Assembly (NCBI GenBank): GCA_947373615.1
Contig: CANBYN010000010.1
Span: 1-16,906, forward strand
Length of the DNA stretch: 16,906 bases
Reading direction: 5' to 3'
DNA from: Burkholderiaceae bacterium
GTDB lineage: Bacteria; Pseudomonadota; Gammaproteobacteria; Burkholderiales; Burkholderiaceae
Of this stretch, positions 14,027 to 16,906 are shown piece after piece (position 1 is the stretch's first letter; the number at the start of each line of letters is the position of its first letter). The notes beneath the pieces are model-generated. The model had not been told where the DNA came from, made no database searches, and was given only the letters and a program-made list of their open reading frames with translations. A program made the translations under genes and the position numbers.

Positions 14027-14994
14027 GGAAGAGTCCTGCTTGTATTGCTAAATTTGGTCCAGTTATTAGCTGGGATGAATCAAAGCGTGTTTTTTCGAGA
14101 AGTTTAGTTGCCTTAGCTTGCATATGCGCAGGATCTTTTGCTCTAGCGCAGGCGCCTTCAGATAGTTTGCTCCCAGGACAAAGTCTTGGCCTCTATTTAG
14201 GTATAGATCGTATCCCTAATTTGCGAGACCTAGGAGGCTATAAAACCCAAGATAATTATTTGGTCGTTAAGGGCAAAGCTTATCGATCAAATGACTTTTA
14301 TGGAATGGATGCTAATGATTTGGCCAAATTTAAAGTTCTTAAACTAAAGAATGATTTCGACTTACGGACGCCTGCTGAAATTGTTGAACAGCCCGATACC
14401 GTTCCCGTTGGTGTGAAGTACGTTGAGTTAAATGTCATGTCTGGTGATAGCGCATTAATTATCCCTGCCGAGCAAATGAATTCGCTATTAATGAATCCTA
14501 AATTAGCGAGCCAACAATTGGGCGGGGTAGAGGGTGTTGAGGCTAGTTTTATCAAGCTGTATCGTGATTTAGTTTCTCTTCGTAGTGCACAAAATTCCTA
14601 TCGCACATTATTTTTATCATTATCTAACCCATCCAAACTACCAAGCGATTTTCATTGCACGAATGGTAAAGACAGAACCGGCTGGGGTGCTGCAGCTCTA
14701 CTCACTTTCCTTGGGGTATCTAAAGAAGAAGTTCTTTCTGACTTTCTTCGTAGTAATGAATACTTATTACCGCTACACCAAAACCAAACAGATCAATTTA
14801 TTGAGGGAGGTGGAGACCCAAGTATTCCGCCAGCTCTCTTTGGCGTAAAGCAAAAGTATCTAGAAGCAGCCTTTGATGAAATGAATTGGCGCTATGGATC
14901 AATTGAGAAATACTTTTCGGAGGGTCTGAAAATAAATACTTACCAGCAGCAACAAATTCGGAAAATATATCTGACGAAAAATCAGAAAATGTAG
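14023..14994 (+). CDS. Exported tyrosine-phosphatase-like protein (Y_phosphatase3/PF13350 type)
   Basis: This is a 323-residue cysteine-based phosphatase. The catalytic P-loop is H-C-T-N-G-K-D-R-T-G (211-220), with nucleophile Cys212 and phosphate-binding Arg218. The N-terminal block NLRDLGGY (66-73) with KGKAYRSNDF (83-92) and FDLRTPAEI (112-120) are the usual signatures of the PF13350-type family, which includes bacterial lipid/protein phosphatases such as Mycobacterium PtpB and Listeria LipA. A hydrophobic segment at about 27-43 (SLVALACICAGSFALAQ, then AP) looks like a Sec signal peptide with an unusually long n-region, so the enzyme should act in the periplasm. The ATG overlaps the stop of the metallophosphoesterase (ATGA), which implies translational coupling. 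It ends 8 bp from a convergent DUF411 gene, with no terminator between them. Confidence 0.87.
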   Translation: MRKSPACIAKFGPVISWDESKRVFSRSLVALACICAGSFALAQAPSDSLLPGQSLGLYLGIDRIPNLRDLGGYKTQDNYLVVKGKAYRSNDFYGMDANDLAKFKVLKLKNDFDLRTPAEIVEQPDTVPVGVKYVELNVMSGDSALIIPAEQMNSLLMNPKLASQQLGGVEGVEASFIKLYRDLVSLRSAQNSYRTLFLSLSNPSKLPSDFHCTNGKDRTGWGAAALLTFLGVSKEEVLSDFLRSNEYLLPLHQNQTDQFIEGGGDPSIPPALFGVKQKYLEAAFDEMNWRYGSIEKYFSEGLKINTYQQQQIRKIYLTKNQKM

Positions 14995-15002
14995 AGAAAC
15001 AA

Positions 15003-15476
15003 TTAGTTATAGTGGTGGTATACCTGAGCTTGACCATTTTTTTGGATAGCTAATACATCGTAAGCATCTTTCTTGCCTTTATATTCGGGGCCATCCATCC
15101 CTGGTGAGCCAATTGGCATTCCCGGAACAGTAAGGCCAGCAATATTAGGTCTTTCTTTTAGAACGCGTACTACATCTCTTGCTGGAACATGGCCTTCAAA
15201 AGCGTATCCGTCAATCAAGGCGGTGTGGCATGAGCCATATTGAATACCAATACCGAACTTTTTTCTGGCAGCATCATTTCCATCATTATGAATTTTCCCA
15301 ACAGCAAATCCATTGCTTGTCATGTGGTTTATCCAGTCATGGCAACAACCGCAGGTGGGGGACTTCCAGATCTCAATTATCGCTAATGGAGCGGCGCCAA
15401 TTCCGTGTTTAATTGGCAAGAGGGCAAAGAGAAATCCAAGCGATATAGATCGACGTAAGGTGTTTGGGTTGCTCAT
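15003..15476 (-). CDS. DUF411 family exported metal-binding protein
   Basis: This is a 157-residue protein of the DUF411 family (PF04214). Its members are exported or periplasmic and are often found in copper and heavy-metal resistance loci; their biochemical role is not settled. The N-terminus (LRRSISLGFLFALLP) is a signal sequence with an RR pair, either Sec or weakly Tat-like, cut near GIGAAP. The mature domain starts IEIWKSPTCGCCHDW with Cys42, Cys44 and Cys45, a likely thiol or metal site in a thioredoxin-like fold. GSCHT (82-86) and PGMPIGSPGM (118-127, two Met) follow, both conserved in the family. The tail QVYHHYN adds His ligands. It is divergent from the CopZ-like gene across 125 bp, which suggests shared metal control. 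Confidence 0.85.
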   Translation of the reverse strand: MSNPNTLRRSISLGFLFALLPIKHGIGAAPLAIIEIWKSPTCGCCHDWINHMTSNGFAVGKIHNDGNDAARKKFGIGIQYGSCHTALIDGYAFEGHVPARDVVRVLKERPNIAGLTVPGMPIGSPGMDGPEYKGKKDAYDVLAIQKNGQAQVYHHYN

Positions 15477-15521
15477 ACTGGTAGTTTATCCATTGTTAGA
15501 TAGCCTGAATCGATGGAAATA

Positions 15522-15551
15522 AGATAAAGTCGTATCAGACTTGATTTATCT
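15522..15551. promoter_or_regulatory. Inverted repeat in the divergent metal-gene promoter region
   Basis: AGATAAA (15522-15528) and TTTATCT (15545-15551) are perfect inverted arms 16 bp apart. A smaller GTC/GAC pair lies inside (15529-15531 and 15538-15540). A further TTTATC lies at 15485-15490. The right arm overlaps the -35 box of the CopZ-side promoter, so a repressor or MerR-type activator could bind here. It does not match the CueR operator that I know. Confidence 0.35.
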
Positions 15552-15570
15552 CAATAGGTCACCATATATA
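15541..15570 (+). promoter_or_regulatory. Possible sigma70 promoter of the CopZ-like operon
   Basis: TTGATT (15541-15546) and TATATA (15565-15570) are separated by 18 bases, in front of the HMA gene at 15602. The slightly long spacer would suit a MerR-type activator, but the operator sequence is not recognisable. Confidence 0.4.
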
Positions 15571-15601
15571 TACATATACGCTCAATATAAATGGAGGGAA
15601 T

Positions 15602-15883
15602 ATGGCACAAATTAACTTAAGCGTTCAAGGGATGACTTGTGGTTCCTGTGTAAAGCATGTGACCAAAGCAATAGAGGCTTTGGTTGGCATAGAGAGTGTG
15701 CATGTGGATTTACAGTCTGGACGAGTTCAGGTGCAAAGAACTTCAAATCAGTCAGACGATCTCATTCATGCGTTAGATGAAGAAGGGTACCCTTCTAGCC
15801 TTGATTTGGATGAACAGTCCACACCAAAGCTAGAGAAAAAGACTGCTGGAGGATGCGGTGGAGGTAGTTGTTGCTGTGGTTGA
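15602..15883 (+). CDS. Heavy-metal-associated (HMA) domain protein, CopZ-like, with Cys-rich tail
   Basis: This is a 93-residue cytosolic metal chaperone. Residues 1-68 form an HMA ferredoxin-like domain with the metal loop GMTCGSC (10-16; Cys13, Cys16), the Cu(I)-binding signature of CopZ and of P-type ATPase N-domains. After a linker comes a short tail, GGCGGGSCCCG (83-93), with four more cysteines (85, 90, 91, 92) that plain CopZ lacks. The tail could act as a second thiol cluster for Cu(I) or another soft metal. GGAGGG precedes the ATG at a good distance. It is the first gene of a likely operon with the small exported protein at 15911 and the membrane protein at 16308. Copper is the likeliest ligand, but zinc or another metal is not excluded. 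Confidence 0.85.
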   Translation: MAQINLSVQGMTCGSCVKHVTKAIEALVGIESVHVDLQSGRVQVQRTSNQSDDLIHALDEEGYPSSLDLDEQSTPKLEKKTAGGCGGGSCCCG

Positions 15884-15910
15884 GGACAACTTCAAGAGCT
15901 AAATGAATCG

Positions 15911-16246
15911 ATGAAGAAGATTGCTGTTACTCTATTTCTAAGTTTTTTGATTGGCATAGCAAATAGTGCGAAACCTCCTGTTATTTCAGTAGAGTCCTCT
16001 TATGCTCCGCTAAGTGCATTTCATAGTCATTGCGATGAGTCGATAAATACTTTAAATCATGAGAAATCTGCTACCCCAGAAAAATTTAGTCATGCTCATT
16101 ATTGTTGCTCTGCTGTAGCAGTCTTTGGTGAACCTATTTCTATTGAGTTATTAGGGTTATCAAGTTTTTACTTGCTTGGTGAGATCTCTAGGCCTGCCTC
16201 TAACATCGCTGAGTCGATTTATAAACCGCCCAAACATTATCTTTAA
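15911..16246 (+). CDS. Small exported His/Cys-containing protein, possibly CzcI/CopL-like
   Basis: This is a 111-residue protein with a Sec signal peptide (1-20, cut likely after ANSA). The mature part carries clusters of potential metal ligands: HSHC (38-41), His50, HAHYCC (61-66) and His109. A mildly hydrophobic segment lies near 75-90, and the C-terminus reads YKPPKHYL. A signal peptide, scattered His/Cys pairs and a PP-containing tail resemble small periplasmic proteins of metal-resistance operons such as CzcI and CopL-type proteins. I did not recognise an exact family. The start ATG is 27 bp after the HMA gene and has no strong ribosome binding site, so translation may depend on coupling to the upstream gene. 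Confidence 0.65.
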   Translation: MKKIAVTLFLSFLIGIANSAKPPVISVESSYAPLSAFHSHCDESINTLNHEKSATPEKFSHAHYCCSAVAVFGEPISIELLGLSSFYLLGEISRPASNIAESIYKPPKHYL

Positions 16247-16307
16247 TCCATTTTGATTGGATGGCATTCTTTGCCATATTGATAATTTTTGTTTTGGAGA
16301 ATTCGTA

Positions 16308-16895
16308 ATGAATATGACTCACTATATGCAGTTGTTAGCAGATAACCAGCCTTGGAATCTGCTCATCTTTATGGCTATTCCAGTTGTACTTGCTGAGACC
16401 TTGGCAATTACTGAGCTTTATATCCTCTTTACTCGTAAATTCGAAGGTTTTGTTTATCACCTCAATCGGTTTGCTGGCACAACCGTTGGACTTTACTTTA
16501 TTGGCATCATTGCATATTTAATGACTATCGCAGTGGTACCTATTACTAAAGGCGGTGAATGGAGAACGGCAATTGATGTAATTGCGGTGGGTAGCTACCT
16601 CATTAGTGGTTTGCCATTGATTTGGATTGCTCTTCAAGAGTTTGGTTTTGTAAATATAACTTTAGATCAAATGAATAAACTCAAGATCCATGCAATCTGC
16701 GTAGCCCTGTTCTTAGTTTTCGGTCACATCGCTATGATTTCTGGAATGTTAGACCCCGCTTTACTTGGCTACAAGGGTTCAGATGCCCATCAAATGAGCG
16801 GTAATGCATCTCCCAAACAAATTGAGCAAATGCAAAATAAAATGCCTGCTGAAAAGGGCGAGACAACCATGGGGAATGCAGGTCATAACCACTAG
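16308..16895 (+). CDS. Four-helix membrane protein with His/Met-containing tail, uncharacterised
   Basis: This is a 195-residue integral membrane protein. Four hydrophobic helices lie at about 17-40, 55-78, 90-112 and 128-146. A hydrophilic C-terminal tail (about 150-195) contains HQM, MQNKM and a final GNAGHNH. The N-terminus MNMTHYM and helix residues His51 and His140 add possible metal ligands. The ATG at 16308 was chosen because GGAG (16296-16299) precedes it at 8 nt; the frame stays open to an ATG at 16257, but that start has no ribosome binding site. It is probably the third gene of the HMA operon (61 bp gap to the previous gene). It could be a metal transporter, a sensor or a heme/quinone-linked membrane protein; the sequence alone does not decide. 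I recall similar proteins only as uncharacterised ones in Burkholderiales. Confidence 0.75.
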   Translation: MNMTHYMQLLADNQPWNLLIFMAIPVVLAETLAITELYILFTRKFEGFVYHLNRFAGTTVGLYFIGIIAYLMTIAVVPITKGGEWRTAIDVIAVGSYLISGLPLIWIALQEFGFVNITLDQMNKLKIHAICVALFLVFGHIAMISGMLDPALLGYKGSDAHQMSGNASPKQIEQMQNKMPAEKGETTMGNAGHNH

Positions 16896-16906
16896 CCAAT
16901 TAAGTA

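Noticed and set aside
15522..15570. CueR-type copper operator in front of the HMA gene
   Set aside because: The spacer and inverted repeat do not match the ACCTT/AAGGT-type CueR site, so no specific regulator is named.
16247..16290. Terminator between the small exported protein and the four-TM protein (stem ATGGCA/TGCCAT at 16261-16277)
   Set aside because: The stem is 6 bp and the T-rich run starts some 9 bases later, broken by other bases. An operon read-through is more likely.

Overview
The window looks like a stretch of a low-GC betaproteobacterial chromosome, most probably Polynucleobacter or a close Burkholderiaceae relative. This is inferred from gene content: two orphan Bug/TctC-type solute receptors, a TRAP large permease, a tcuAB pair, a DUF411 protein and a small-membrane-protein metal cluster, all in AT-rich DNA with AGGAGA-type ribosome binding sites. 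No tRNA, rRNA, insertion sequence, phage gene or CRISPR array was seen.

Layout, left to right. (1) The 3' part of a TRAP transporter large permease (2-946) is followed by a heavily structured, terminator-ended intergenic stretch (924-1105). That stretch may be a 3'UTR or a small RNA with an anti-Shine-Dalgarno loop. (2) A hydroxypyruvate isomerase (hyi) with its own sigma70-like promoter faces a LigI-like amidohydrolase; two small hairpins lie between them. (3) The amidohydrolase is divergent from a GntR/HutC regulator and a Bug receptor, and a 16-bp perfect palindrome sits between them. This looks like a regulated uptake and hydrolysis unit for an unknown organic acid. (4) htpG follows, preceded by a strong terminator and a good sigma32 heat-shock promoter. 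(5) A gap of about 300 bp holds a 29-codon ORF that reads as a bare signal peptide with a strong ribosome binding site. (6) A lone outer-membrane beta-barrel protein lies on the minus strand. (7) A tricarballylate catabolism operon follows: tcuA, tcuB and a Bug receptor in the position where enterobacteria carry the TcuC permease. (8) Two exported phosphatases overlap by 4 bp: a Tat-dependent metallophosphoesterase and a Sec-type tyrosine-phosphatase-like protein. (9) The last part is a probable metal-handling cluster: a DUF411 protein on the minus strand and, divergently, a CopZ-like HMA protein with a Cys-rich tail, a small exported His/Cys protein and a four-helix membrane protein with a His/Met-containing tail.

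Most of the window is carboxylate uptake and catabolism typical of free-living freshwater betaproteobacteria. The parts most likely to be new biology are the metal cluster at the right end, the coupled exported phosphatase pair, the 29-aa signal-peptide-like ORF and the structured RNA after the TRAP gene. Functions beyond family level are inference from sequence alone.
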